64,000 nt of DNA from Mucilaginibacter aquaedulcis (GTDB taxonomy: Bacteria > Bacteroidota > Bacteroidia > Sphingobacteriales > Sphingobacteriaceae). Shown piece after piece: positions 26,794 through 35,684 of this stretch. Location of the stretch: the NCBI RefSeq assembly GCF_030409325.1, contig NZ_JAUFPR010000004.1, forward strand, positions 977,548 to 1,041,547, written 5' to 3'. The notes beneath the pieces were generated by a model. The model worked only from the letters and a program-made list of their open reading frames with translations, did not search any database and had not been told where the DNA came from. A program made the translations under genes and the position numbers. How positions within the stretch are numbered: the first letter of the stretch is position 1; every line of letters starts with the position of its first letter.

Positions 26794-27327
26794 TCATGCA
26801 CCGCAACGAGCGGGTATTAAATAGCTGTTAGTTAATAAGTTCTCCAGGGTTCTTTTGCTATCGATGGCTTCCTTTAAGGATAAGTTCATTAAGGCCGCAA
26901 CGGTTCTGGGATAAAGATTTACGGCAAGATCAGAAAGAAGCTTAAAGGAGGCGATCTCGATAGCTTCCGCAACGATCAGGTGTGTTAAGATGATGGCATC
27001 TGTCTCTATGGATTTTTCCCCCACATGACCATGAAGAAACTTATCCAGGTCAAGGTTCCCTATTATATCTTTGGGTTCGGCTCCTTTTTGCAGTAACATA
27101 ATTGCTAACCGAAGTCGAATCCGCTGCCCGTTGATGATCGTGCCTAAGTTAAGAATCGTGAACTTTAATTCATTTGATGTTGTTTTGCAAACGATAGAAG
27201 GCAGTAGGATCATCAGACAACTCTTAGACGTATATACATCTGCCAGGGTGATCACAAATAGGTTTACTATCTCCTGATGGGTTAACTTAGGTTGTTCTTC
27301 GGACGGCATTACCACGGAATTTTCCAT
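26794..27327 (-). CDS. Divergent DUF892 (YciE-like) ferritin-fold protein
   Basis: A 177-aa helical protein. The helix layout (IVNLFVITLADVYTSKSCLM, then TSNELKFTILNLGTIINGQR and later IEIASFKLLSDLAVN) resembles the four-helix DUF892/YciE family, in which a helix begins AEQQ and Glu/His residues bind metal. Here many of the expected acidic ligands appear replaced (TSKS for AEQQ), so metal binding is doubtful. The assignment rests on pattern resemblance and is tentative. Confidence 0.45.
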   Translation of the reverse strand: MENSVVMPSEEQPKLTHQEIVNLFVITLADVYTSKSCLMILLPSIVCKTTSNELKFTILNLGTIINGQRIRLRLAIMLLQKGAEPKDIIGNLDLDKFLHGHVGEKSIETDAIILTHLIVAEAIEIASFKLLSDLAVNLYPRTVAALMNLSLKEAIDSKRTLENLLTNSYLIPARCGA

Positions 27328-27499
27328 TGGGCATCAATTTAAGGTATTGACAGCCAGGGACTCGTAGGTGCAGTAAATAATTGGTTTCTGAAAAGAGCTG
27401 TAACGTAATATACAATTTTTCCTCCAGGTTTTCCTTAAATTATTTAGTCTCTCCTATGACTTTTAAAATGAAGTTGTCTTAATGTTAAAGTGTGAAAAT

Positions 27500-28660
27500 T
27501 TATTGTTCCTGATCTGGCAGGGTAAACCAAAATGTTGCACCTTCGCCCAAAGTGCTGTTAACACCAATTTCTCCCCCGTGCCGGCTGATTATCTGAGCGG
27601 AAATGTATAAGCCAAGACCCAATCCTGAAGTTTGGTTCTTATTGAATTTGGCGCGGTAATACCGGTCGAATACCTTGTTAAGGTCATCAGCGAGTAAACC
27701 TTGCCCCTTGTCGGTCACTGAAATTTTCACATCGTGCAATCGTTTTTCGGCCCGGATAATAATTTCCATTGAATTTGGTGCATACTTCACGGCATTGGTA
27801 ACAAAGTTGACCAATACCTGGTCGATCTTCTGATGATCACCAAACACCTCTAAGTATTGTTCCCCATGAAATTTAATATTGTACTTACCTTCCATTTGTA
27901 TATGACTGCAACAACTTTCAACAAGTTCGGATACAATAAAGCGGCTCTTATTTAAGGCAAGTTCTCCCTGTTCAATTTTTGTTGTATTGAGAAGATCAAC
28001 AACTAAAAGGGATAATTTAGTAGCGCTTCGCTCTGCACGAACAAGTAGTTTTTTTAAGTTATCGGGAAACTGAATATCGTTAGAAACAATTCTGGAAATC
28101 AACTGCAAGGTAGCTTTTAAACTGGTGAGAGGCGTTTTCAGTTCGTGACTGGCTACGCTTATAAATTCCTCCTTTTGCTGACGGAGATTATATTTTTCAG
28201 TTACATCTTCGATGATCGTATAACCGAGAGTTTGCCCGTTATCGGGAAATAAAATAGACGTAATCTGGCACCAAATGATCGTACCATCTTTTTTTATTAG
28301 CTGTGTTTCCAGGCTAAACGATGGGGTTAATTCCTTCCAAAGCTTTTCCTGTAAATAAGACCAGTCCTTATGATGATCTATTGGAGCGAAATCAAGAATC
28401 CTTGTACCTACCAAATCCTCTTTTTGATCGTAACCGAGCAACTGTACCAAAGCTTGATTAACTTAAATAATTTTTAAGTCCGGGCCAATGATCTTATTGC
28501 CCAGACGCGAATTTTCAAATATCGTAGTGAAGCGCAGGTGTGTCTCCCGGAAAGCCTGGTTTTCTTTTTTGAGTACCGCGATTTCTTGCTTTAGAGATTG
28601 GGTTGTTTCCGGCATAGCATTTTTATCAGTGGAACCTAATAAAATGAGCCGGTTAAGCAA
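27500..28660 (-). pseudogene. PAS-domain histidine kinase with in-frame TAA
   Basis: A paralogue of the kinase at 28856-30025. The first 65 codons (MLNRLILLGSTDKNAMPETT to KII) end in a TAA at 28465-28463, but the same frame resumes with VNQALVQLLGYDQKEDLVGT and encodes the complete remainder: PAS, H-box SVASHELKTPLTSLKATLQL, and HATPase with NFVTNAVKYAP, DKGQGL and GLGLGLYISAQII. The intact paralogue has LQVNAAL where this gene has a stop, so one base change (CAA to TAA) explains it. The downstream 316-aa part could start from a TTG at 28450, but PAS would be truncated. Confidence 0.75.
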
Positions 28661-28749
28661 ACTTAAGCGATCCTTCGTTTAGGAGTTATGTTAATAACAA
28701 ATGCTGTCTAAATTGTTTGAGTGGCTTAACGTAAAAGGGGAAATTATTT

Positions 28750-28800
28750 AGTTAACAATCAGAAATATCCTTAAATAATAATGATTTGTTTTAGACACTC
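28750..28800 (+). repeat. Dispersed intergenic motif copy
   Basis: Contains TTAACAAT followed about 30 bases later by ATTTGTTTTAGACACT. The same pair, in the same order and orientation, is found at about 25590-25638, 33975-34023 and 40265-40312. It lies between the two histidine-kinase genes. Confidence 0.5.
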
Positions 28801-28855
28801 AATACTCACAAAATGCTTTATTCTACAATTGCTGTGTCGTACAGCAAAGCTTAAT

Positions 28856-30025
28856 TTAAATAACTAATGAACTTGCATTTTGATCCGGCAGTGTGAACCA
28901 AAAAGCCGATCCTTCCCCGGGTTTACTTTCAACTCCAATATCGCCTCCATGACGCCGAATAATCTCTGCCGAAATATAGAGGCCGAGTCCCAGGCCAGAG
29001 CCCTGATGTGTATTTTCTTCTACGCGATAGTAGCGTTCAAACAACCGGCTTAGATGTCGCTGCGATATTCCCGCTCCCTCATCAATTACTGTAATTTTCA
29101 CGCCAGATAGTAAGCGCTCCACACGCATGGTGATGACCAGACTTTCCGGAGCGTATTTCATAGCGTTATTAACCAAGTTCATAAGCACTTGCTCAACCTT
29201 TTGTTGATCGGCAAACATGACAATGGAATGATCGCCCTGAAAGGTCAACAGATACTTTCCTTCCAGTTCAATATGATTACAACAGCTATCCATAATTTCA
29301 CTAACGGGAAAAGTGGTTTGGTTTAAGGCCAGTTGACCCTGCTCAATCCTAGTGGTGTTTAAAAGGTCTGTGATCAGATAATCTAATTTCCCGGTATTCT
29401 TTTCAGCTCCGCCTGCCAAACGGCGCAGGCCTTCACTTCCAATCTGTTCTTTATCCAACATTCGGTTCAGCAACTGCAAGGTCGCCTTCAATGAGGTTAC
29501 CGGGGTTTTAAGTTCATGGCTGGCGACGCTTATAAATTCTTCCTTCTGCTTGCGTAAGTTATATTGTCCTGTGATATCCTCAATGATGGTATACCCCAGG
29601 GTTTGGTTATTATCGTTAAAAAGTATGGAAGTAACCTGGCACCAAACAATAGTGCAATCTTTGCGGATAAGGCACGTTTCCAGACTGAAAGAAGGGGCTG
29701 TAAGTTTCCATAGCTGTTGTTGAAGGTGCCTCCATGCTTGATGTTCTTCCGGCGGCGAGTAATCAAGGATTAGTTTACCTATTATATCATCTTTAGCGGT
29801 ATATCCAAGTAGTTTTACAAGCGCTGCGTTAACCTGTAGAATTTTTAAATCGGAAGCAATGATTTTGTTTCCCATGCGCGAGGCCTCAAAAATCGCCTGG
29901 AAACGCGATTGACTTTCCTGATAAGCCCGGTTAACTTCTGCCGTCTGAATTGCAAGTTCGCTTAACCGCTCATTCTCGGCAGTAAGTTCTGCATTCTGTT
30001 TTTTTAGCGAATTGATTATATCCAT
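28856..30025 (-). CDS. PAS-domain sensor histidine kinase
   Basis: A 389-aa soluble kinase: N-terminal coiled-coil (residues 1-35), PAS domain (about 40-160), HisKA with H-box SVASHELKTPVTSLKATLQL, and HATPase_c with N-box NLVNNAMKYAPES, DEGAGIS and the G2 box GLGLGLYISAEIIRRHGG. No membrane segment, so it senses a cytoplasmic signal. No response regulator is adjacent; the tandem paralogue downstream is interrupted. Tandem PAS kinases of this architecture are common in Pedobacter and Mucilaginibacter. Confidence 0.9.
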   Translation of the reverse strand: MDIINSLKKQNAELTAENERLSELAIQTAEVNRAYQESQSRFQAIFEASRMGNKIIASDLKILQVNAALVKLLGYTAKDDIIGKLILDYSPPEEHQAWRHLQQQLWKLTAPSFSLETCLIRKDCTIVWCQVTSILFNDNNQTLGYTIIEDITGQYNLRKQKEEFISVASHELKTPVTSLKATLQLLNRMLDKEQIGSEGLRRLAGGAEKNTGKLDYLITDLLNTTRIEQGQLALNQTTFPVSEIMDSCCNHIELEGKYLLTFQGDHSIVMFADQQKVEQVLMNLVNNAMKYAPESLVITMRVERLLSGVKITVIDEGAGISQRHLSRLFERYYRVEENTHQGSGLGLGLYISAEIIRRHGGDIGVESKPGEGSAFWFTLPDQNASSLVI

Positions 30026-30161
30026 ATTATATCATAAAACAAAACGACACTTGAGTCATTTAAGTAGTGCCTAACACGTGACCAAACGGCTAATATCGTT
30101 GCCTGGTGGAGCCATTTATAAGTTTTAAAAAGAATAATATCACTGGTTCATACCTTTAAAT

Positions 30162-30596
30162 TTAAACTCGTACATATTTAAAGCGACTATTATCATCACT
30201 TCTTTTTCTGTGGAGCCGTTTCTGTTTTACAAGCTTTAGTAAAATGTCGGAAAATTCTGGAGCCCTTACCTTCGAGCCGAATTGTTCTTTACAATGGTCA
30301 ACAATGGCAGCGATCGACCGAGACTCGTTAAAGAAAGCAGTTTGAAGCAACTTACGCAGCATTTTAGTGGCACCAGGCTTTTTAAGTGCTATGGCCCCCA
30401 TGTTTTTATTAGCTGCATTAATTTGACTTCCTTCGAGTGCAAGAAAATCGGAAGCACGATTTTCCATATCTTCAAATCCCATCTCTTGCAGTAATCGATC
30501 TACAATTCTGATCTGGACGGCTTCTGACTGAAAGGCATTTACAATCCTTGCCAATTCAGCAAGTTGATTTTTGAGTTTTTCTATGTGTTTGATCAT
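30162..30596 (-). CDS. Hypothetical protein, paralogue of 31758-32156
   Basis: A 144-aa protein. Shared blocks with the second copy: an N-terminal helix ending EAVQIRIVDRL, a central KPGATKMLRKLL, then SRSIAAIVDHCKEQF, and a basic C-terminus with LLKLVKQKRLHRKRS. The last two blocks look like a winged-helix DNA-binding fold (helix, SRSIAAIVDH, recognition helix, wing), which is my inference only. No known family. Confidence 0.6.
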   Translation of the reverse strand: MIKHIEKLKNQLAELARIVNAFQSEAVQIRIVDRLLQEMGFEDMENRASDFLALEGSQINAANKNMGAIALKKPGATKMLRKLLQTAFFNESRSIAAIVDHCKEQFGSKVRAPEFSDILLKLVKQKRLHRKRSDDNSRFKYVRV

Positions 30597-30813
30597 TTAC
30601 TACCTTAAAGCTATATATAGAAACTCGCGCGTTCGTATTCGTGTACCCACACCCCTTGGGAAGCAACGGCTATGCATAAGCGTAATCTATAAGCCCACGC
30701 GCATCTTTACTTAACGGTTTTCACGTGAGTTTATTTAAGCGATAATTATTTTCTTATAATGATAACAATCTGATTCTGTTTTTGTTAGTAATAAAACATT
30801 ATTTAACATCAAT

Positions 30814-31065
30814 ATGGAAAATCAAACAAAATCGAGAAGCGAAGGCAAGGTTGCAACAGCAATTGAAGAACAAACAGCCAAGCTGCCCTCTGACCTGTTT
30901 TTATGGGCTGCCTTAGGGTCTATGGCTGCGTCACTAACCTTGAAAATCATGTCCAAGAAACATACAGCATTATTCATAGGGCAATGGGCGGCTCCATTTT
31001 TACTATTGGGCGTCTATAATAAACTGGTAAAACTGGACGGCCATGACCAGGAAAATAAAGCGTAG
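30814..31065 (+). CDS. Small membrane protein
   Basis: An 83-aa protein with two hydrophobic stretches (LFLWAALGSMAASLTLKIM and TALFIGQWAAPFLLLGVY) between charged ends. It resembles small membrane proteins found upstream of DUF4142 genes. Function unknown. A gap of 44 bases separates it from the DUF4142 gene on the same strand. Confidence 0.65.
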   Translation: MENQTKSRSEGKVATAIEEQTAKLPSDLFLWAALGSMAASLTLKIMSKKHTALFIGQWAAPFLLLGVYNKLVKLDGHDQENKA

Positions 31066-31109
31066 TCATAGCCCTTTGGCTTTTTTGTTACTAATTACCC
31101 ATTAATCCT

Positions 31110-31691
31110 ATGAAAAAAATTCTTTCCATTTTCGGCCTCCTAACAGTTTTCGCAGCTGTAGGGTGTAAGGGCCCATCAACCAGCGACAGCAAGGATGCAG
31201 CTGATAGTACCAATCAAGCGAAGACAGATAGCGGAACAATGAAAGTCGCATCATCGGCATCGGTGGATGACAGCAAATTCGCGGTCGCGGCCGCCAGCGG
31301 AGGTCTTGCAGAAGTCGAGCTTGGCCATCTTGCAGAACAGACATCGAAGGATCCAAGGGTGAAAGAATTTGGTTCCATGATGGTAGCAGATCATTCCAAA
31401 GCCAATAACGAGCTCGCTGACCTAGCCAAATCCAAGAACATCACCTTACCTCCGATACCTGGTGAAGAGGAGCAGAAGATAAAAAAGGATTTGACCGTAA
31501 AATCAGGTAAATACTTTGACAAAGCTTATATCAGCGAAATGGTGAAAGATCACGAAAAAGATATAAAACTTTTTGTCGACGCGCGTTCGACAGTGAAAGA
31601 CCCTGATCTGTTAATGTATATCGACAAAACGCTTCCTGTGCTCAAAAGGCACTTACAGCATGTAGAAGGCATTAAGAAGAAAGTTAAATAG
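31110..31691 (+). CDS. DUF4142 domain lipoprotein
   Basis: A 193-aa lipoprotein: signal MKKILSIFGLLTVFAAVGC with lipobox AVGC (Cys19), an Asp/Ser/Thr-rich linker, then a DUF4142 ferritin-like helical domain (FAVAAASGGLAEVELGHLAE, FGSMMVADHSKANNELADLA, MVKDHEKDIKLF and LKRHLQHVEGI). DUF4142 proteins are periplasmic or outer-membrane and expand in soil Bacteroidota; their activity is unknown. Confidence 0.9.
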   Translation: MKKILSIFGLLTVFAAVGCKGPSTSDSKDAADSTNQAKTDSGTMKVASSASVDDSKFAVAAASGGLAEVELGHLAEQTSKDPRVKEFGSMMVADHSKANNELADLAKSKNITLPPIPGEEEQKIKKDLTVKSGKYFDKAYISEMVKDHEKDIKLFVDARSTVKDPDLLMYIDKTLPVLKRHLQHVEGIKKKVK

Positions 31692-31757
31692 TTCTGGCGG
31701 ATAATAGCATTACAAACTGGCAGTGAGTTGATTAGGCTAATATTACGTCAGACGGGT

Positions 31758-32156
31758 CTACAATTTATTGTATTGATAATTATTATGTTCACCTGAACGA
31801 GATCTTATAAGACGTTGTTTTTTAACAAGCTGTAACAAAACGCCAGATACTTCGGAAGCTTTGATATCAGCGTCAAACTCATTGTTTCCATGATCAACAA
31901 TTTCCGCAATTGAATGCGGGGTATCGAAAAAATCAGTGAGCAATATTTGATTTAGTATTTTTGTAGCACCAGGCTTAATTGGCTTCGCCTTTGTAATTGA
32001 AAGAGCCGGATACTCTGGATTAGCTGTTTTATCTTGCATCAAAACCTGTATAACCCAGTCCACAACGCGGGTCTGTACAGCCTCAGACCGAAATGCATTA
32101 ATCGCTTCTGCCAACAGCATTAATTGATTTTTTATTTGCTCTACTCGTTTGCTCAT
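31758..32156 (-). CDS. Hypothetical protein, paralogue of 30162-30596
   Basis: A 132-aa protein sharing with the other copy the blocks EAVQTRVVDWVI, KPGATKILNQILL, SIAEIVDHGNNEF and LLQLVKKQRLIRSRS. The C-terminal half is again winged-helix-like and basic. The two copies bracket the DUF4142 operon. It is followed on the same strand by the resolvase remnant. Confidence 0.6.
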   Translation of the reverse strand: MSKRVEQIKNQLMLLAEAINAFRSEAVQTRVVDWVIQVLMQDKTANPEYPALSITKAKPIKPGATKILNQILLTDFFDTPHSIAEIVDHGNNEFDADIKASEVSGVLLQLVKKQRLIRSRSGEHNNYQYNKL

Positions 32157-32192
32157 ATTTTATAAGATGGACCGCAATCTGCTGGTAAAATG

Positions 32193-32768
32193 TTAACTCT
32201 TATTTAATAAGTTAGTTTGGGAGGTATCTACATATTTATATAAGGTAGGTTTGGTAATACCGACAAGTTCGCAGATTTTGCCTACCGTCATTTCGCGTTC
32301 ATTGTAAAGCTTGATCACCAACTCCTTTTTATCCTTGTTCAATTTTTGGGGCCGTCCTCCTACCCGTCCCCTTGCCCTGGCTGATGACAGGCCAGCGTGC
32401 GAGCGTTTTTTAATAACGTTACTTTCAAATTCCGCAAGCGCACCGAAAATTTGAAAGATCAGTTTTCCGGACGATGTTGAGGTGTCCATGTTTTCCTGCA
32501 AACTCTTAAGTGCTATCTCTTCCTGCTCCAGCCAGGCCATCCACTCCAGCAAGTTTTTTAGAGACCGCCCAAGGCGATCCAACCGCCAAACTACAAAGGT
32601 GTCCCCTTTCCGCAAAAGTTCGCGGGCGTTCATAAGTGCTGGCCTTTCATTGGAGCTGCCCATAATTTTATCATTAAAAATCTATTCGCAGCCGGCTTGC
32701 TTCAAGGCATCAGTCTGCAAATTTGAAGTTTGGTCTAAAGTTGATACACGTTAATAGCCGATTAGCAT
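32193..32768 (-). pseudogene. Serine recombinase (resolvase) with two in-frame stops
   Basis: The frame from the ATG at 32768 reads MLIGY, TAA (32753-32751), RVSTLDQTSNLQTDALKQAG, CE, TAG (32684-32682), IFNDK, then an uninterrupted 157-codon part with GDTFVVWRLDRLGRSLKNLL, IFGALAEFESNVI and a C-terminal HTH (VGKICELVGITKPTLYKYV). The order matches a full-length Tn3/invertase-type resolvase of about 190 aa, with the catalytic Ser in RVST still present. Two stops in the catalytic N-terminus make it inactive unless suppressed. A protein from the Met at 32663 would lack the catalytic Ser. Confidence 0.85.
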
Positions 32769-32806
32769 GCAAAATAAATCTAAGAGTGAAACCATATTTT
32801 AATAGC

Positions 32807-32828
32807 AAATTAAACGGTCGTTTTATTT
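32807..32828. repeat. Palindrome with AAACGGTCGTTT core
   Basis: AAATTAAACG, GT, CGTTTTATTT: imperfect 22-bp inverted repeat with the same core as 25229-25254. It lies 39 bases upstream of the resolvase start and could be its operator or part of a resolution site. Confidence 0.45.
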
Positions 32829-33394
32829 ACTCGCAAAGGCCGCTATGTTGTTGATCTGTAGGGAAGCCACAGAATGGGCGGCATTAATTGGTTTCTCGAA
32901 TAAGTTGAGGTGGCATAATATCTGAATAAGTTTAAATAGGTTGTCTCCACTAAAATTATTTTAAAAAATTATTTAAGAATAATTAATCGTTACCTTCACC
33001 TTGAGTTCTCCGTACTTTGTCATCTTCAGAAGTGCATTTTCGCACCCCGGCCATACTCTTTACATTTTTAATTCTTATAGTATGTGTACGGTTGAATTTG
33101 CAGTAAAATATCTATATGCTATTGAAAGAAAAAATCAAAAGTATTTAGTGACTATTATACCACAATAATGGCTTATGTTTTAATAATTGGCAAACAACCA
33201 ATAAGTGTCCATGTCATTAATGAAGATTTACCCTTCGAAATTAAATATGAGATTGAATCTCTGTTTTGGATAAACTGAATAAAATCATCGTTTACTTGCC
33301 CCCTTTAAATCGACCGTCACAAGATATCCTTGTTAATTAGTTTCGTATTAGTTAACTTTGTTTTATTTCAAGCCGATACGTTTAAGCCGATACT

Positions 33395-33417
33395 ACCCGT
33401 CTAATGACGGGTTTTTT
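33395..33417 (+). terminator. Rho-independent terminator-like hairpin
   Basis: Perfect stem ACCCGTC / GACGGGT with a TAAT loop, followed by six T residues. No gene ends directly upstream on the plus strand, so it may be left over from a lost gene or terminate a small RNA. Two direct copies of AAGCCGATAC precede it. Confidence 0.6.
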
Positions 33418-33964
33418 ATTTCAAGCCCGCCTACTCTGTTGGGTCAATTAGCGCCTTTTTATAAACAACTTTTTAATTTTGGCTTTACCTTGAAGTTTCC
33501 TAACGGATGTTCTGTTTTGTAATTGGTAAGTTCTTCAATGATCATCTTGAGGCACTCTATTTTGAAAGCAACACAACAGCATTTCAATCAATATGGCCGT
33601 CGACAAGATTTATCGTGGGTGACATTTGATGTTCCTGACAAATCAGTTTACGTACTTCATTCTGAATAAGTAAGCGGAAAATTTCCATAACTGTAAGTTA
33701 AGGGTAAGTTATAATCACTCAAGGGAGAGATGAGTCTTAATTTGGGCTTTAAAAATCGTTACGGAAGACGGATAACTAATCTAATAATGTGTAAGTTAAC
33801 TAATGTTTAACGAGAGATTGCATTTAAATTTACTATGTCCAATTTCTCACTCTACTACACATTCAAAGCAAGCGGCTATATCTCGGGTATTTTAGGTTAT
33901 ACCTCAAATCGACTCAGCAATTCCATAGTAACAAGTATTTAGGGGTAAAATAGCATAATTGGAA

Positions 33965-34225
33965 TATGTTGTTTTATTAACAATGTAAAAGCTACTAAAA
34001 ATGGAATAATTTGTTTTATACACTAAGTGTATGTGATCGGCGACCATAGAAGGGCTTTTGAGATGACATCAGTGATTTCAAGACGGAACAATACACCACT
34101 TTTTTATGTATTGTCTAAAACAAATTGTGTGCGTTGTACCAAATAAATCACTCCCCATTAATAAAACAATTGTTAGTGATTTTATTTTATGGGGTTGTTC
34201 TAAACAAATGTAGTCGATGTTGAAA
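33965..34225. repeat. Inverted-repeat cluster related to the dispersed motif
   Basis: On the plus strand GTTGTTTTATTAACAAT and ATTTGTTTTATACACT occur near the left end; in reverse orientation TCTAAAACAAATTGTGTG (about 34115) and ATTAATAAAACAATTGTT (about 34155) occur near the right end, followed by GTTGTTCTAAACAAATG. The region can fold on itself. It shares its words with the long direct repeats A and B. Confidence 0.5.
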
Positions 34226-34245
34226 ATTTATCGTTGTCAAAGCTT

Positions 34246-34659
34246 TCAGGACTGTAATGCGCCAATTTGCTGTAATAAAGCCAGGAAATCCGGTTGACCG
34301 AACTCTTCAATAATTTGACCATTTGAAAATAGGTAAAAATTAATCGCCCTAACTTCAATGCTTTTCCCAGTAGCTGGTATCCCTAAAAACACACCTTGAT
34401 GGGTGCCTCGCATTGTAAACCGGGCAGCTATCTTATCGTCTTCTGAGATCATGTCCTCCAGTGTCCATTGAATATCTGGAAAACCAGAACGCATCATATT
34501 TATAATATCTATATAGCCGGATGGGCCTTTCAATGGGTTAGCTTGACCAGGGACGAAAAATAAGGCATTAGTTGAAATCAGCTCTTTTGCCAGTTCTTTA
34601 TTCGCAGAGTTGATGAATTGGACAAAGCGCTCCATCGTTTGTTTATTATTCATATCCAT
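34246..34659 (-). CDS. SnoaL-like / ester cyclase family protein
   Basis: A 137-aa NTF2-fold protein starting MDMNNKQTMERFVQFINSAN. The blocks GPSGYIDIINMMRSGFPDIQ, RFTMRGTHQGVFLGIPATGK and IEEFGQPDFLALLQQIGAL are typical of SnoaL-type polyketide cyclase relatives (ester cyclase family). A longer start at 34692 adds 11 residues. The Crp/Fnr gene lies 88 bases upstream on the same strand, so this may be its target. Confidence 0.85.
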   Translation of the reverse strand: MDMNNKQTMERFVQFINSANKELAKELISTNALFFVPGQANPLKGPSGYIDIINMMRSGFPDIQWTLEDMISEDDKIAARFTMRGTHQGVFLGIPATGKSIEVRAINFYLFSNGQIIEEFGQPDFLALLQQIGALQS

Positions 34660-34747
34660 TAAATTTTCTGTCCAAAGATCGATTAACCACATGAAACAAT
34701 ACCTTAATAAGTTTTAAGAAATAACCATAAGATATCTTAAGTTTCGT

Positions 34748-35332
34748 CTATTTTTTCACCAGATTGTTGCGAATGGTGCTCAGAAATTCAGGCGTAATGC
34801 CAAGATATGAGGCAATTTGTGATAGAGGAAGGCGGTTCGCAAGATGGGGAAATTGACCGACAAAAAACAAATACCGCTGCTCTGCAGTCGCGCTGATGTT
34901 TTGAAGTACTCGATCTTGAAGTTCGATGTATTTTTGTTCAATAATAACGCGAAAATTGCGATCAAATTTTGGATAGTGCGTGTACAAATTCAACATATCG
35001 TCATGCGAAATTTGCAGTACGATCATTGATTCTACAGCTTCGATATATAACTGGCTCGGCCTTTCAGAATAAAAGCTGCTTAGATCGGTTGCCCATTCAT
35101 TTTCAATAATGAACTGGATATTATGTGCTTTTGCGTTCTGATCAACAGCAAACATCTTCGCACAACCTGTTATGACAAACGTAAAGTGACGACAAACATC
35201 ACCCTGCTGGAGGAGGAACTGTTTTCTTCTAATCCTTCTTTCTACAAAAACAGATGCAATTGCGTCGAACTCCTCATCATTAAGTGGTAGGAAGTTATTG
35301 AAGTGTATATTTAGTTTTTCAATGGATAGCAT
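34748..35332 (-). CDS. Crp/Fnr-family transcriptional regulator
   Basis: A 194-aa regulator with an N-terminal cyclic-nucleotide-like beta-roll (RRKQFLLQQGDVCRHFTFVI; FIIENEWATDLSSFYSERPS) and a C-terminal HTH (LPLSQIASYLGITPEFLSTI). No Fnr-type cysteine cluster is seen. It belongs to the Bacteroidota Crp/Fnr group common next to SnoaL-like proteins and oxidoreductases. Its upstream region is full of TGTTCA/TGAACA palindromes, which may be autoregulatory operators. It resembles the broken gene at 42778-43357. Confidence 0.88.
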   Translation of the reverse strand: MLSIEKLNIHFNNFLPLNDEEFDAIASVFVERRIRRKQFLLQQGDVCRHFTFVITGCAKMFAVDQNAKAHNIQFIIENEWATDLSSFYSERPSQLYIEAVESMIVLQISHDDMLNLYTHYPKFDRNFRVIIEQKYIELQDRVLQNISATAEQRYLFFVGQFPHLANRLPLSQIASYLGITPEFLSTIRNNLVKK

Positions 35333-35684
35333 CGCATAGTGTTTGTATAGAAATGGAAGTAAATTGCATAACTAAAGGCTTTTTTCATTCATTGACAATT
35401 TATCAAAAATAATCCAACCCGTGATTTTGAAATTAACAACTCACCGATTTTGTCCCATTACGAATTTACTATTATCAGATATAAACTTAAAGTTAGATAG
35501 CGCAAGCTACTGTTCTCCAAAAAAATTGTTCAAAAACGGCCGTTTTATGAACAGGGTGAAAAACAGCCATATTTCATGTGTTCAAATATTAGCCTTCAAT
35601 AATGAACATGTTCATATATATTTGATACGTTATTGAACAGCTTGATCAAGTCTAAGGAACGTGACAAGTGGATTGAAATACGAA
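35333..35684. promoter_or_regulatory. Upstream region of crp gene, palindrome-rich
   Basis: No convincing gene (a 71-codon plus-strand frame is low-complexity and unlike a protein). The region carries a 25-bp near-perfect palindrome at 35528-35552 (GTTCA, AAAACGGCCGTTTT core, TGAAC), a perfect 14-bp palindrome at 35602-35615 (ATGAACATGTTCAT), and further TGTTCA or TTGAACA words near 35577 and 35635. Clustered half-sites of this kind suggest binding of a dimeric regulator, most simply the adjacent Crp/Fnr protein. Confidence 0.5.

Larger units (their letters stand above)
32769..34245 (+). other. 1.5-kb region without convincing genes
   Basis: AT-rich. It contains a palindrome (32807-32828), a 36-codon frame at 33168-33278 (MAYVLIIGKQPISVHVINED) that may be a real small gene but has no support beyond being open, a terminator hairpin at 33395-33417, and an irregular inverted-repeat cluster at about 33965-34220. 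Nothing else recognisable. Confidence 0.5.

Noticed and set aside
35421..35636. 71-codon plus-strand frame upstream of the Crp/Fnr gene
   Set aside because: It runs through palindromic operators, has no protein-like pattern and no ribosome-binding site.
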